Shown: positions 26,069 to 35,665, numbered from the stretch's first letter. The stretch is 64,000 nucleotides of DNA from Sporosarcina psychrophila (GCF_001590685.1 NZ_CP014616.1:929001-993000), one strand, 5' to 3'. The notes: generated from the letters alone by a model not told the origin. Made by a program: numbers and translations.

Positions 26069-26395
26069 TCTATATCCTCCTGTTGCAACAAATAAAAACC
26101 ATATTTATCGATTGCATAATCCTTTGCCCATTATACATATTATCATTTCTTGTAGTTGGATGCACTGATACACTTCCCAAATATGAACCCAAAAGAGAAG
26201 TCGTTTTTCGCACGGTATTGTATATGGGAGATATTTCAAATGGTGTCATAGTGTACCGGGCATGCTAATTGAAAAAAACTGCGATGCAGAGGGGGATTTT
26301 ATCACAGAAACAACCAAAAAATAACTATGATATAATTATTTGTAAAAGAAAGTGTCGATTCACTAAGGGTGCAATTAAAAATATAGGAGGACAGT
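26069..26395. other. Intergenic upstream region
   Basis: No gene supported. A 61-residue frame (26083-26268) with a lipobox-like LVVGC starts inside the antisense dus ribosome site and has no site of its own. Confidence 0.4.
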
Positions 26396-26572
26396 ATGAT
26401 CAAGCAGGCTTTAGTTTATAGTGTGTCGTTTTTTATATTCCCAACAGTTTTACAATTTTTATTCAAACCAGAGATAAACTGGGTAGACAATATTGGACTT
26501 TCTATTTTTGCATTCTTTGGTTATATTTTCTTCGCATGGATGAACAAATCAGCAAAGAAAGATAATAAATAG
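26396..26572 (+). CDS. Small membrane protein
   Basis: 58 residues, two hydrophobic helices (about 5-23 and 33-50), basic tail KSAKKDNK. Very strong ATAGGAGG site seven bases before ATG. Function unknown. Confidence 0.65.
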   Translation: MIKQALVYSVSFFIFPTVLQFLFKPEINWVDNIGLSIFAFFGYIFFAWMNKSAKKDNK

Positions 26573-26687
26573 AATATCTCGCTATCTCGCTATCTTGCAA
26601 TTGGGCGCGATAACTGGATAATAACTGGGACATCTAGAATTGGCCCAGATTATAAATGGAAATCAGGAGATCAGAAAGGGTACTGAT

Positions 26688-27047
26688 ATGAGACTAATTC
26701 AGTTTGTATATATAGTGTTACTATGGGGGCTACCCATTCTGTTTGCGTGGCGTTCTTTCAACAAAATGGAAGAAGAGAAACGGCGCGTGGTTATAAAAGA
26801 AATTAAAGAACCTTTATTTATTTTTGGAGCTGCACCTATAACTATTGGTTTGCTTGTGTTTTTTACTGGTTCTGTTTCGGCACCGGGAATAAAAGTCTTA
26901 CAACATTCGGGAATGGGTTTAGTGTTCCTTGGTTGGTGTGTAGCGTGGGTGGAGGAATTGGTAAACAGAAATAAAAGTACGTTGAAAAGTATTGCTATGA
27001 TTGCCATGGGGATATTCGGAATGGTCGCTTATATTTATCTGTATTAA
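26688..27047 (+). CDS. Small multi-helix membrane protein
   Basis: 119 residues, four hydrophobic helices; charged loop NKMEEEKRRVVIKEIKE after helix 1. ATG 26688 behind AGAAAGGG; an in-frame start at 26640 adds an unlikely polar leader. No family recognised. Confidence 0.55.
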   Translation: MRLIQFVYIVLLWGLPILFAWRSFNKMEEEKRRVVIKEIKEPLFIFGAAPITIGLLVFFTGSVSAPGIKVLQHSGMGLVFLGWCVAWVEELVNRNKSTLKSIAMIAMGIFGMVAYIYLY

Positions 27048-27182
27048 ATAAACGGCACGATTGTTGGGGAAAGCTTTCTCACATTTATATAGAAAGATAA
27101 TTGGAGTTTATGAAGAGATGTATGTATGGTATTGGACCAAAATTTTGGTTAGGGATACTGTTTATATTGGCTATAGTGAAAG

Positions 27183-27231
27183 GTACCAGGTTCTCGTTCA
27201 ATTCTGAATTGCTTAAGAACCTGGCACTCGA
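27183..27231. repeat. Intergenic inverted repeat
   Basis: GTACCAGGTTCT (27183-) and AGAACCTGGCAC enclosing about 20 bp. The GTGCCTGGCAC core recurs at 33258-33271. Typical of short intergenic palindromes in Bacillales. Confidence 0.5.
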
Positions 27232-27362
27232 CACTGTGAAGGAACCAAAATGCATAACACTTTATTAAAAGGGTAATAATTTTGATAAGGTAGAATGTAT
27301 TATATTGAAATCATTTAACTAAATGGTTGAATGTGAAAGTGGGAACTGATATATTAAACTAC

Positions 27363-27704
27363 ATGGTTAACCATAATGAAAATCAATTAAATGAAATATT
27401 TCATGCTTTAGCTGATCCAACAAGAAGAGAAATCATTCATATGATGGCTCAAAAAGAAAGAACAGTTTCAGAGTTAGCAGAGCCTTTTGATATGTCTTTA
27501 GCAGCTATTTCTAAACATATAAAGGTTCTTGAACGAGCAAATTTAGTAGAAAGGAACATAACCGGACGAACGCATATATGTAGCATAAATGCAGAGTCAC
27601 TGTCTCGAGCTTCTGAATGGCTCCGTTTTTATGAAAAATTTTGGAGTAATCGTTTTGATATTCTGGAAAGTGAGTTATTGAAAGCCAAGAATAGAGAACA
27701 CTAA
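27363..27704 (+). CDS. ArsR-family HTH regulator
   Basis: About 113 residues: LNEIFHALADPTRREIIHMM, then the helix-turn-helix ELAEPFDMSLAAISKHIKVLE and the wing LVERNITGRTHIC. No metal-binding Cys pairs, so not a metal sensor. It belongs to the group that travels with AHSA1/SRPBCC genes. Start uncertain: TTG 27327 or ATG 27363, neither with a clear ribosome site. Next gene is 20 bp away. Confidence 0.85.
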   Translation: MVNHNENQLNEIFHALADPTRREIIHMMAQKERTVSELAEPFDMSLAAISKHIKVLERANLVERNITGRTHICSINAESLSRASEWLRFYEKFWSNRFDILESELLKAKNREH

Positions 27705-27724
27705 ATCATGGGAAGGGGAATTTT

Positions 27725-28222
27725 ATGAACAACATCTCAACAAGAACATTAATAATGAAAAGAGAATTCAATGTAAAACGTGAAAGGGTTTTCGACGCAT
27801 GGCTGAACCCAGAAATGATGAGAAAATGGTTTTTTACATTGGAAGGCACGAATAAGGTGACACGAAATAATCCTCAAGTAGGCGGTACTTGGGAAATTGT
27901 TGACCATCGGGAAGGACAAGATTACCGTGCGATTGGGGAATATCTCGAAATTGATCCTCCGAAAAAAATTGCGTTTACTTTTAAGATGCCACAATTTAGC
28001 GAATTAGAAGATACGATTACAGTTGAACTACAAGAACTCCAGCAAGGCTGTGAGATGACGTTCACACAAGTGATCCATGTTTCTCAAGAAGAGAATTGGA
28101 CAGAGTCAGATGTAGAAAAAGCTCTTGGCGAAACGCATGATGGCTCTGAACATGGCTGGAATTATATGTTTATGGGACTTAAAGAATTAGTTGAGACAGG
28201 GAAAGTCAGCTATACAGGTTAA
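27725..28222 (+). CDS. SRPBCC/AHSA1-domain protein
   Basis: 165 residues, MNNISTRTLIMKREFNVKRERVFDAWLNPEMMRKWFF, the activator of Hsp90 ATPase-like (AHSA1) fold that binds hydrophobic ligands. GGAAGGGG before ATG. Transcribed with the ArsR gene upstream and the VOC gene downstream, a recurrent three-gene unit of unknown substrate. Confidence 0.88.
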   Translation: MNNISTRTLIMKREFNVKRERVFDAWLNPEMMRKWFFTLEGTNKVTRNNPQVGGTWEIVDHREGQDYRAIGEYLEIDPPKKIAFTFKMPQFSELEDTITVELQELQQGCEMTFTQVIHVSQEENWTESDVEKALGETHDGSEHGWNYMFMGLKELVETGKVSYTG

Positions 28223-28292
28223 AAACCGTTTGAGTAATTAGTTGAAATAGGGAGACAACATTACAATTTATGTGAAGAAGGGGAAGTTAAAT

Positions 28293-28691
28293 ATGAAAAA
28301 CGTAACACCATTTTTAATGTTTCAAGGCGGTATTGCAGAAGAAGCTATGAAATACTACATATCACTCATCGAGGATTCAGAAATTAAAAGCATTGCTCGA
28401 TACGGGGCTGAAGGACCTGGTAAAGAAGGTACAGTTATACATGCTGTATTCTCGTTAAAGGGGCAGGAGTTCATGTGTATCGACAGTCATGTTGACCATG
28501 AGTTTTCGTTTACCCCGTCTTTTTCTATCTATCTTACTTGTGAGACCGAAGAAGAAATTGACAGCCTTTACGATAAAATGATGCAAAATGGCACAGCACT
28601 CATGCCTATCAATAACTATGGGTTCAGCAAAAAATTCGGATGGCTGAATGACCAATTTGGCATATCCTGGCAGTTGAACTTGCCAGAGTAA
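28293..28691 (+). CDS. VOC-family protein (PhnB/YjdN-like)
   Basis: 132 residues, MKNVTPFLMFQGGIAEEAMKYYISL ... IDSHVDHEFSFTPSFSIYLTCETEEEIDSLYDKM ... FGWLNDQFGISWQLNLPE. This is the glyoxalase/3-demethylubiquinone-9 methyltransferase-like fold. ATG 28293 behind GAAGGGG; the GTG at 28272 has no site. Third gene of the ArsR unit. Confidence 0.87.
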   Translation: MKNVTPFLMFQGGIAEEAMKYYISLIEDSEIKSIARYGAEGPGKEGTVIHAVFSLKGQEFMCIDSHVDHEFSFTPSFSIYLTCETEEEIDSLYDKMMQNGTALMPINNYGFSKKFGWLNDQFGISWQLNLPE

Positions 28692-28725
28692 TCTGGTTGC
28701 CAATGGAGTGTGAGATATTTTACAA

Positions 28726-28766
28726 ACGGGCGCTTATCTCGAATAAAGATCAGCGCTCTTTTTCAT
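28726..28766 (+). terminator. Terminator of the ArsR-AHSA1-VOC unit
   Basis: GGGCGCTTATC ... GATCAGCGCTC then TTTTTC. Confidence 0.7.
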
Positions 28767-28795
28767 TTATAGAAATCATTTAGGGAGGATGTATC

Positions 28796-29146
28796 ATGGC
28801 GAAACATCAGATTTATACAATGAGTGTCGCAAGAGTCTATCCCTGTTATGTTACGAAGGCGGAGAAAAAAGGACGTACGAAAACAGAAGTCGACGAAATC
28901 ATCCGTTGGTTGACAGGGTATAGCCAGGAAGAGTTTGAAGCGCAGCTAAAAAATCAGCCAGACATTGAGACCTTCTTTGCAGAAGCTCCCCAACTGAATC
29001 CTTCGCGGGCTTTGATCGAAGGTGTGGTCTGCGGTGTCCGAGTGGAGTACATCGAAGAACCAACTATGCGGGAAATTCGCTATTTGGATAAGCTGATTGA
29101 TGAGTTAGCAAATGGCAAAACGATGGAGAAAATTTTGCGGACATAA
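28796..29146 (+). CDS. DUF2200-family protein
   Basis: 116 residues, [39 protein letters not shown], with [28 protein letters not shown] near the end: the full DUF2200 signature. AGGGAGG before ATG. Soluble, function unknown. Confidence 0.88.
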   Translation: MAKHQIYTMSVARVYPCYVTKAEKKGRTKTEVDEIIRWLTGYSQEEFEAQLKNQPDIETFFAEAPQLNPSRALIEGVVCGVRVEYIEEPTMREIRYLDKLIDELANGKTMEKILRT

Positions 29147-29229
29147 TAATTGAATATGAAGAAACACTTGTAGCATTGGAATAAAATTTAATTAATAGTA
29201 TCCCGAAAAAACTCATTCTGGGGAAAATA

Positions 29230-29274
29230 AAAAGAATCCGTTTTGAAAAAAATGATCAAAATGGATTTTTTCCT
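29230..29274 (+). terminator. Terminator
   Basis: AAGAATCCGTTTTGA ... TCAAAATGGATTTTTT. Confidence 0.7.
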
Positions 29275-29288
29275 TATGAAATAGATTA

Positions 29289-29858
29289 TTAATTTCTATT
29301 CAAATGATAGATTAGTTGAACAACGCCGGAGGAGAAAGTTCTTGTATTAATCAATTTTAAATTCAACCTCTGTTTTATATCAATAAACAACGGTCTTCCT
29401 TCTCCCAAAACAACAGGATGTACAGATAATCTAAATTCATCAACAAGTCCTAAATCGATAAAAGTTGTTATAAGACTTGCTCCACCGTATAACCAGATAT
29501 CTTTACCGGGTTTATTCTTTAATTTTTTTATTTCCCTTGGTATATTTTCATTTATGAATATTGCTTTATTATCAATCCCTGTTTGTGTTCTGGAAAACAC
29601 ATATTTCTCTTTACTGTGAACCAATTCCCACATTTCTTTTTCAGTATTAGTATCTTCAGTTTTTGGAGTATATTGTCCCCATAAATCGTAACTTTTTCTT
29701 CCATATAAAATAGTATCAATTTGATTTAGGAAATCATTAAACCCCATATCAGGATCCATGACACACCAATCAACTTCCCCATTTTTCCCTTCAATAAAAC
29801 CATCTAAAGTAACTGCTAAATCTAAAATTATTTTTCTTGTTCTTACGTTATTGGACAT
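29289..29858 (-). CDS. Dihydrofolate-reductase-like (RibD C-terminal) protein
   Basis: 189 residues, KIILDLAVTLDGFIEGKNGEVDW, DTILYGRKSYDLW, DIWLYGGASLITTFIDLGLVDEFRLSVHPVVLGEGRPLF: the RibD-C/YyaP group of NADPH-binding reductases. ATG 29858 behind GGGAGG on the minus strand. Not a housekeeping DHFR; substrate unknown. Confidence 0.9.
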   Translation of the reverse strand: MSNNVRTRKIILDLAVTLDGFIEGKNGEVDWCVMDPDMGFNDFLNQIDTILYGRKSYDLWGQYTPKTEDTNTEKEMWELVHSKEKYVFSRTQTGIDNKAIFINENIPREIKKLKNKPGKDIWLYGGASLITTFIDLGLVDEFRLSVHPVVLGEGRPLFIDIKQRLNLKLINTRTFSSGVVQLIYHLNRN

Positions 29859-29967
29859 AATTTTTCCTCCCTTAATTGCTCAACTTTCTGCCCTGTTGCT
29901 GAATTTCGTTATGTTATTTTCAACATATATATTCCTACTAAGCTAACAGATGCTTATATACAGTATA

Positions 29968-30018
29968 CAAAGAAGTAGTGCTTACCGCTTGCAAAGTTAA
30001 GCACTGCTTCTTTTTTAT
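29968..30018. terminator. Terminator-like hairpin
   Basis: AGAAGTAGTGCTTA ... TAAGCACTGCTTCT then TTTTTT, reading right; no gene precedes it on that strand. Confidence 0.5.
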
Positions 30019-30119
30019 GTTTAAAAACAGCTTATATTCAGTGATGATCTACAGTATTTATAGTTTTTATAGAAAAGGTTTTCAAAAATAAATTAATATC
30101 AGTTCTTGAGGTGATGTTG

Positions 30120-30296
30120 ATGAAAGTTCAAGAAGTTTTAATTGATAATATAAAAAGAAATGTGCTAATTGATGAAAAAATGGACTGGTATTTACTAGAA
30201 TTATATACCTTAAGAACCTTGATGAGTAAGCGTCAAATATGCGCTTACTCTATTTTGGCGATACTTAATTACACCAGTGATATGTTAGATGAATAG
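30120..30296 (+). pseudogene. N-terminal scrap of a site-specific integrase, tentative
   Basis: ATG 30120 behind GAGGTGATG; MKVQEVLIDNIKRNVLIDEK resembles the opening of Tn554-type tyrosine integrases (MKVQEVLI...KRYLLLD). After 20 residues the similarity ends, and the frame runs through the 23-bp palindrome at 30226. No catalytic domain. Confidence 0.35.
30226..30248. repeat. 23-bp palindrome, copy 2
   Basis: GTAAGCG-N9-CGCTTAC, inverse-oriented near-identical copy of 8302-8324. Confidence 0.6.
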
Positions 30297-30402
30297 AGTG
30301 AACGAATACATAGTACCACAATCTAGTCTGAAAGGCAGTCGTTTTAGACGGCAGCCTCCTATACAATGAAAACTACTTACAGGACTGAAAGGATATGAGC
30401 AA

Positions 30403-31881
30403 ATGAAGAAGAAACTACTTATTCTATTCTGTGCACTATTGTTGGTATATAGCCTGCCTTTATCCGGCACGTTCGCTGCAAGCACAGAGCGATTTTCAGA
30501 TGTACCGTCATCAAAGCATTTTGCAGAAGCTGTTTATGATCTGGCAGAACGCAATATTATCGGAGGCTATCCGGACGGCACATATAGACCCGGCAATTCT
30601 ATCACGAGAGGACAGGCGGCCGCAATCATCGCAAAAATGATTAAATTGGACACTTCGAATGCAAAGAATCCGGGGTTTAAAGACGTCTCGAAAGCGAACG
30701 GCTACTACAAAGCCATCGCAGCTATGGCAGAAAAAAGCATCATCAGCGGCTATGGAGATGGACGTTTCGGTCCGAACGATCCTATTACGCGGGCACAGAT
30801 GGCTTCGATACTTGTCAAAGCGTTCGATCTGCCACGCTATGACTTCACGTCGTATAAAAGTCCATTCGAGGATGTTAAACGAGGGGCAGGTCATGATCCG
30901 AACATTCTTATCATCTATAGACTCGGCATCACGACAGGAACGTCTACTGACAGATTCAGCCCGAACGAGTCCATCACAAGAGGACAAGCGGCTAAAATGC
31001 TGAAGGCTACAGAGGAAGCAAAGTCGCCGATTGTTACGTTGCGGGCTAGCGACTACCAATGGGAAGAATTTAAAATGTACGATTCCAATCATGAGGATTA
31101 CGGTTTGTTCAATGCGGTTGTAGGACGCGATACAGCAAATAGCTATACTGCGGATAAAATCCATTTAGTCCCGCTCCAAGAAGGGACGGGAACATTTAGT
31201 GTCGCTTTAGTGTATACGGGAAATCCGGATAAGAAATACTACCAAAAGTATTATGTGCACATCAAAGAAGTGGATGGCGAGCTGAAGTTGACACTGGAAG
31301 AGACAGACGATTTTCTAACTACACCAGCTATAATCAGTGTTAAAAAACAAGTCCAGAACGTTTCGCTCTCCACAATGGACGGAAAGAAGCTGTCTGACAA
31401 TGTGGATTTCAGAAAATGTCTTTCGACCAATCGCTCTGTTTGCCGCGATACCGATCAGACCGATACTGAGGGTAAGTATAATAATATCCGCATACCGATC
31501 GATAAGCCAGGTCAATATATTGCCACTGTCCATTTCGCTGGCGGAGAAGAAGTAAGGTACGGGATCGAAGCGATAAGTTCTGCTCCGAACTTTTACTATA
31601 ACCTCCAAGTATTGGAGGAGAAGCCGACTGCGTCAGTAGATTTGGGAGCGACATACAACATAGGAAAGCATATACTACCGAAAGATGCTGAGCAAATTGC
31701 CACGGTCACAAGAGACGCGGGAACCAACTTGTTCCATGCAGTAGCAAAGAAAACAGGCTCCTTCGATATTAAGCTACCAGACCACAAAAAGACTGATCTT
31801 ATAAATATCGGTGTACGTGTTCAGGAATTGGGTCCCATTATTCATGTCGAGATATATGAATCGATCGACACGTATATGTGA
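30403..31881 (+). CDS. Secreted SLH-domain surface protein
   Basis: 492 residues: signal peptide 1-25 (..GTFAA), then three SLH motifs at about 30-75 (FSDVPSSKHFAEAVYDLAERNI), 90-135 and 152-198, each with an ITRGQAA-type helix. SLH domains tie proteins to pyruvylated cell-wall polymer. The remaining 290 residues are beta-rich without a recognised enzyme domain. RBS GAAAGG. It probably forms part of the cell-surface layer. A strong terminator follows at 31900, and a scrap of a paralog lies at 7083. Confidence 0.93.
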   Translation: MKKKLLILFCALLLVYSLPLSGTFAASTERFSDVPSSKHFAEAVYDLAERNIIGGYPDGTYRPGNSITRGQAAAIIAKMIKLDTSNAKNPGFKDVSKANGYYKAIAAMAEKSIISGYGDGRFGPNDPITRAQMASILVKAFDLPRYDFTSYKSPFEDVKRGAGHDPNILIIYRLGITTGTSTDRFSPNESITRGQAAKMLKATEEAKSPIVTLRASDYQWEEFKMYDSNHEDYGLFNAVVGRDTANSYTADKIHLVPLQEGTGTFSVALVYTGNPDKKYYQKYYVHIKEVDGELKLTLEETDDFLTTPAIISVKKQVQNVSLSTMDGKKLSDNVDFRKCLSTNRSVCRDTDQTDTEGKYNNIRIPIDKPGQYIATVHFAGGEEVRYGIEAISSAPNFYYNLQVLEEKPTASVDLGATYNIGKHILPKDAEQIATVTRDAGTNLFHAVAKKTGSFDIKLPDHKKTDLINIGVRVQELGPIIHVEIYESIDTYM

Positions 31882-31899
31882 TTGAATGAGGACTACTAA

Positions 31900-31930
31900 A
31901 AAAGCAGACATGCTCAGCATGTCTGCTTTT
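31900..31930 (+). terminator. Terminator of the SLH gene
   Basis: 15-bp perfect arms AAAAGCAGACATGCT / AGCATGTCTGCTTTT with one loop base. Related to 7325-7358. Confidence 0.85.
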
Positions 31931-32045
31931 CGTAATGCGTGTTACCGGTCCGGCTGAAAGTTCACTGCTACCATCAGTACATACTGCACTGAAATTAACA
32001 AAACAGTTCTACCACAAACTAAGGGAGGACATACAGATGAACATG
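31931..32045 (+). repeat. Downstream repeat, copy 2
   Basis: Matches 7359-7460 at several blocks (CACTGAAATTAACAAA, AAGGGAGGACAT). Ends with a ten-codon scrap MNMDEIKGL. Confidence 0.45.
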
Positions 32046-32164
32046 GATGAAATAAAGGGACTTTAGAAAACGGACTTACTATTGACAAATATTCCACTAC
32101 TAGGCTTATTTTACGGTTTAATTCCTCTAGAGTCTTTTCCCATGGCTCTAATAATTAGTGTTGG

Positions 32165-32640
32165 ATAAGTTGATGAAATTCTCATGCAGTATTCTTAGAT
32201 TGCTTTTCGACGCGCATGATTTCAACCAATCCTACCGTAATTAAAGCAATGAAAAGCTGGTTCTAGATCCCTTTAGGTGAGTGGATGAACAGGTGATCTA
32301 GCTCGATATACCAACGACTTTTATACATGTCCAGTATCTATTTCTCAGTCAATTCCAATCGACTGGTTAGCAGGCTATATATGGAACCTTCCTTGTCCGT
32401 AAACTTAAACAGTCGCAGTATTTCCGGGCGAGTTAGTATGGAGACAAGGTCAAAGCACGTGACAGAATCCAGCTCCATTTCGATTAAGGTAGCCAGTTTA
32501 GCGCGGATTCTTTGTTCAATTTCCTCACAACTTCTCCAACGGAATATAGTTGCAAGAATCATGGATTTGACTAATGTGTATTCAGATAACTTGTCATAGA
32601 CATAATTGACTAATGGACACGCCAATACGCCTCGGGGCAA
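32165..32640 (-). pseudogene. Degenerate IS4-family transposase
   Basis: Minus strand 32338-32640 encodes a helical N-terminal part (YTLVKSMILATIFRW...). Downstream the conserved C-terminal block survives out of frame: MYKSRWYIEL (32297-) then, after a stop, NQLFIALITVGLVEIMRVEKQS. YKSRW(Y/Q)IE is the IS4 C-terminal Glu region. The catalytic core between them is deleted. Inactive remnant. Confidence 0.65.
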
Positions 32641-32855
32641 TAGAGATTAGTATTGACGAAAGACTATGTCTTAGTCTACACATTACACATTACATATGAA
32701 ATACTCCTTCATTTATAGTGTAGGGAACTGATATTGTTGTCAGTATCTATTCTACAGAAGGAGCTTTTTACTGTATACTCGTATAGATTACTATACTTAT
32801 AAAGGTTGTAATTACTTTTATTTACTGTCGAGCAATACTATCGGGGACTTGAAAT
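32641..32855. other. Intergenic, nothing recognised
   Basis: Small hairpin CTGATATTGTTGTCAG near 32728; no gene. Confidence 0.35.
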
Positions 32856-33102
32856 TACCATGTCAATGAAAAACAATCGAAAATAGGTAGGGAAATTAGA
32901 ATTACCTTCATAGTCCTCATCATTATCGTTTATTATTAATATCTCCAGATTACCAATGGATTCGATTTGGTTTTTTGAAACGTGGTTTTTGCTGTTAATA
33001 CTTAGTATTTGGACAGAATTAGCTAGAACAGTTATGGAGTGGAAATATGCAGAAAATCGAAATTCCTACAAATTAACAGTTTTTCATTTTATATTGGACT
33101 AA
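32856..33102 (+). pseudogene. DUF4181-like membrane protein, frameshifted
   Basis: YHVNEKQSKIGREIRITFIVLIIIVYY (split here: first frame 32856-32936) continues after a one-base shift near 32936 as NISRLPMDSIWFFETWF ... TELARTVMEWKYAEN. The EWKY..N..Y pattern is that of DUF4181 proteins. No start codon. Confidence 0.5.
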
Positions 33103-33286
33103 TTTTTCGGAAGAGTATAAACAAAGGAGTATATCCTAACTTAACTAACAGGGAGAAATCCTTGGATAAAGGTTAGTGCCAACATTGAACAATCGGGCGC
33201 GATTATTGAAAACGTAGTTTGAAAAACACTAGGCAACCGAACAACCAGAATCGAACGGGTGCCTGGCACTTCAAGGAGGCTTCAAA

Positions 33287-33481
33287 TTGAGAAGAAAAAG
33301 AACGTTAGGGTTAATTGTAATCATATGCTTAGTTTTGATGACGTTGATTTTTCCGTATTCTTTTTTTAGTATATATAAGCCAATTGCCTTTAAACCGTAT
33401 CCTATCTTTTTTAAGGACTATCGAAATGAACTGAAAGAGTTAAGGAATGTCAATGAACAAAACGAGTGCAAAAGATTGTAA
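33287..33481 (+). CDS. Small membrane-anchored protein
   Basis: 64 residues from TTG 33287 behind AAGGAGG; one helix (about 8-28) then a basic/polar tail. Function unknown. Immediately upstream is the GTGCCTGGCAC palindrome arm. Confidence 0.5.
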   Translation: MRRKRTLGLIVIICLVLMTLIFPYSFFSIYKPIAFKPYPIFFKDYRNELKELRNVNEQNECKRL

Positions 33482-33524
33482 TTAAATGATAGAGGCTGGA
33501 TTAACGGGAAAGTAGGTGCGATTT

Positions 33525-33872
33525 ATGAAGGCATTTAAAAAAATTATCGAATTCCTAAATAGAATGAAAGTCATCGACATATGGGGGGACAGAAACGAGG
33601 GCTTATCCAATGATGATAAAGAATATATAGACAGAAAAAAATCTCAAAATCCTTATGGGCTTATAGGAATGATATTGGGTGGAATTGCGTTCACATTTGG
33701 ACCTCAGTATGGTTTTATTCCTGTTATTACCCTTATCTTTTGCATAGTTACCTTTTTTACATTTGATAAAGAAAAAGAAGATAATCCTTGGCCTTTTTAC
33801 GTAGGTATAATGCTTTCATTGATCGGCTTAATCATGGTTATTACTGGGGAAGTACACGATCTGATATTTTAA
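33525..33872 (+). CDS. Small membrane protein
   Basis: 115 residues: polar N-terminus (KAFKKIIEFLNRMKVIDIWGDRNEGLSNDDKEYIDRKKSQ) then three helices. ATG 33525 follows AGTAGGTG. Family not recognised. Confidence 0.55.
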   Translation: MKAFKKIIEFLNRMKVIDIWGDRNEGLSNDDKEYIDRKKSQNPYGLIGMILGGIAFTFGPQYGFIPVITLIFCIVTFFTFDKEKEDNPWPFYVGIMLSLIGLIMVITGEVHDLIF

Positions 33873-34162
33873 TATCTTTTCTTGAAAGGCTTCATCCTCA
33901 TAGGACATGCCTATCTCATTTCTGTATATTTACTGGCTAACTATGGATTAGCAGCTTATTAAATGAACGGGCGTGATTATTGAATAGAACATCTTCGGCG
34001 ATGGGGCTGCCCTAAAGCGAACCGTATAAAGCAAATGGGCCATATTGTTGAAGAACAGGTAGATTGTAAAGTGAAGGGATGTACTTAAACAAACAAAGAA
34101 GGATTGTTAAAAAAGAAAAGGTTCCTGAATTAGTTAATTTCCGGCAGATAAGGAGGTAAGTA
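33873..34162. other. Intergenic with gene scraps
   Basis: Short hydrophobic frame (GFILIGHAYLISVYLLANYG) without start near 33890-33961; nothing else recognised. Confidence 0.35.
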
Positions 34163-34993
34163 ATGATATCAGAATTAAAAAAGTCGGAATTTTTTAAATG
34201 CAGATATATGTTATATGAGCAAGGTCAATTAGAAGCTAAAGCAGTCGTCGAAGGGATAAATCCAGGTCGTATTTTTGTAGATGATATTGAATCTCCTGCT
34301 TCGGGACTTATTTGGTTAGGTAATAATGACGGTTTTTTCTTTATTGGAGATGAAAGAAACGAAGGGTTCAATACCGAATTAAATCATTTTATTGATACAG
34401 TAATCATTCTAGAAGCAAAGAAGGTGGGATTAACTTGGTTTGAGGGGATTGGTAATCATAATAAGTGGGATGAGACTATTATAAAGGTGTTTGAAAACCG
34501 CAATTTAGGAAGTTGGAATCAGAGGGTTTATACTTTACAAAAAAAAGATTATAAAGGCAACTTCGAACTTACTATTGAAGAAGGATATAAAATTGTGAAA
34601 ATTAGTAAAACACTTTTTAAAAACAGTGATAAATCAATTGAAAATATTGAGTTTTTACATTCCAAAATAGTAGAGTTCTGGTCTTCACCCGAAAGGTTCT
34701 TTAATGAAGGCTTTGGATACGGTATAGTTTGTAAAAGTAAAATTGTTAGCGTCTGTTTTTCGGGTTTTGTAGTTGATAATGTACATGGTGTTGATATTGA
34801 AACCTTGGAAGAGCATCAAGGTAAAAAGTTAGCACAAAAAGTAGCCATTGCTTTTGTAAAAGATTGTTTGGAAAATAATCTTGTTCCTTATTGGGATTGT
34901 ATGGAATCTAACAAACCTTCAATTGCGGTCGCAAAGAGTCTAGGATTCAGGAATGTATTTAACTATATAGGTTATGAATTTAAGTTTGAGTAA
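34163..34993 (+). CDS. GNAT-family acetyltransferase
   Basis: 276 residues. The N-terminal half is a GNAT-like fold without clear CoA loop. The C-terminal half carries GVDIETLEEHQGKKLAQKVAIAFVKDCLE and NKPSIAVAKSLGFRNVFNYIGY, the motif A/B of the two-domain GNAT_acetyltran group. AAGGAGG before ATG. Substrate unknown. Confidence 0.85.
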   Translation: MISELKKSEFFKCRYMLYEQGQLEAKAVVEGINPGRIFVDDIESPASGLIWLGNNDGFFFIGDERNEGFNTELNHFIDTVIILEAKKVGLTWFEGIGNHNKWDETIIKVFENRNLGSWNQRVYTLQKKDYKGNFELTIEEGYKIVKISKTLFKNSDKSIENIEFLHSKIVEFWSSPERFFNEGFGYGIVCKSKIVSVCFSGFVVDNVHGVDIETLEEHQGKKLAQKVAIAFVKDCLENNLVPYWDCMESNKPSIAVAKSLGFRNVFNYIGYEFKFE

Positions 34994-35087
34994 TTTTTAC
35001 TTCAATTGAATAGAGCAGTTACTGGAGGAAGAATTATTGAACTGATGGAGATGAAAAGTTAACTAACACTAAAGAGAGGGCAACGTT

Positions 35088-35519
35088 TTGGGACAAAACA
35101 CATCACATATTTACACACCATCTAAGCACTTTGTTTCAGCTGCAACGATTGTACTCAACGATCAAAAGGAAATTCTGCTAATTAAAGGACCTAAGAGAGG
35201 TTGGGAAATGCCAGGTGGAATAGTCGAGGAAGGTGAGTCTCTGAAAGATGCTGCAATTAGGGAAACTAAAGAGGAGTCAGGTATTGATATTGAAGTTCTT
35301 AAATTCTGCGGAATATTTCAAAACGTGGATAAGTCAATTTGTAATACACTCTTTATAGCTAAGCCGATTGGTGGTAAATTAACAACTTCGCCAGAAAGTT
35401 TAGAAGTGGGATTCTTCCCTATTGAGCAAGTTCTGGAAATGGTAACTTTTGGGAACTTCGGGCGAAGAATAGAACACTGTCTTGATAACAGTATTCAACC
35501 ATTTTGTGTAGAGTTTTAG
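35088..35519 (+). CDS. NUDIX hydrolase
   Basis: 143 residues from TTG 35088 behind GAGAGGG. The complete NUDIX box G-x5-E-x7-RE-x2-EE-x-G is present at about 42-64 (GGIVEEGESLKDAAIRETKE...). It cleaves nucleoside diphosphate-X compounds; substrate unknown. Confidence 0.92.
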   Translation: MGQNTSHIYTPSKHFVSAATIVLNDQKEILLIKGPKRGWEMPGGIVEEGESLKDAAIRETKEESGIDIEVLKFCGIFQNVDKSICNTLFIAKPIGGKLTTSPESLEVGFFPIEQVLEMVTFGNFGRRIEHCLDNSIQPFCVEF

Positions 35520-35665
35520 GTCCTATGGAAATTAGTAATAACGGTATTGCTCATTAAAATTACGCTGTTAGTTGAACAAGACGAGTATGATAATCTTCCA
35601 CAATCGGGTACGAAGGTTGAGTAAAAATCAATTGAGTGGGGTGATTACTATAGCAAATATAATTC

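Noticed and set aside
26083-26268. 61-residue frame with a lipobox-like LVVGC
   Set aside because: Starts at a TTG inside the antisense ribosome site of dus, has no ribosome site of its own and no recognisable domain.
27110-27268. 52-codon frame MKRCMYGIGPKFWLGILF...
   Set aside because: Runs through the intergenic inverted repeat at 27183-27231; at most a gene scrap.
30511-31164. 217-residue minus-strand frame
   Set aside because: Antisense shadow of the SLH gene.
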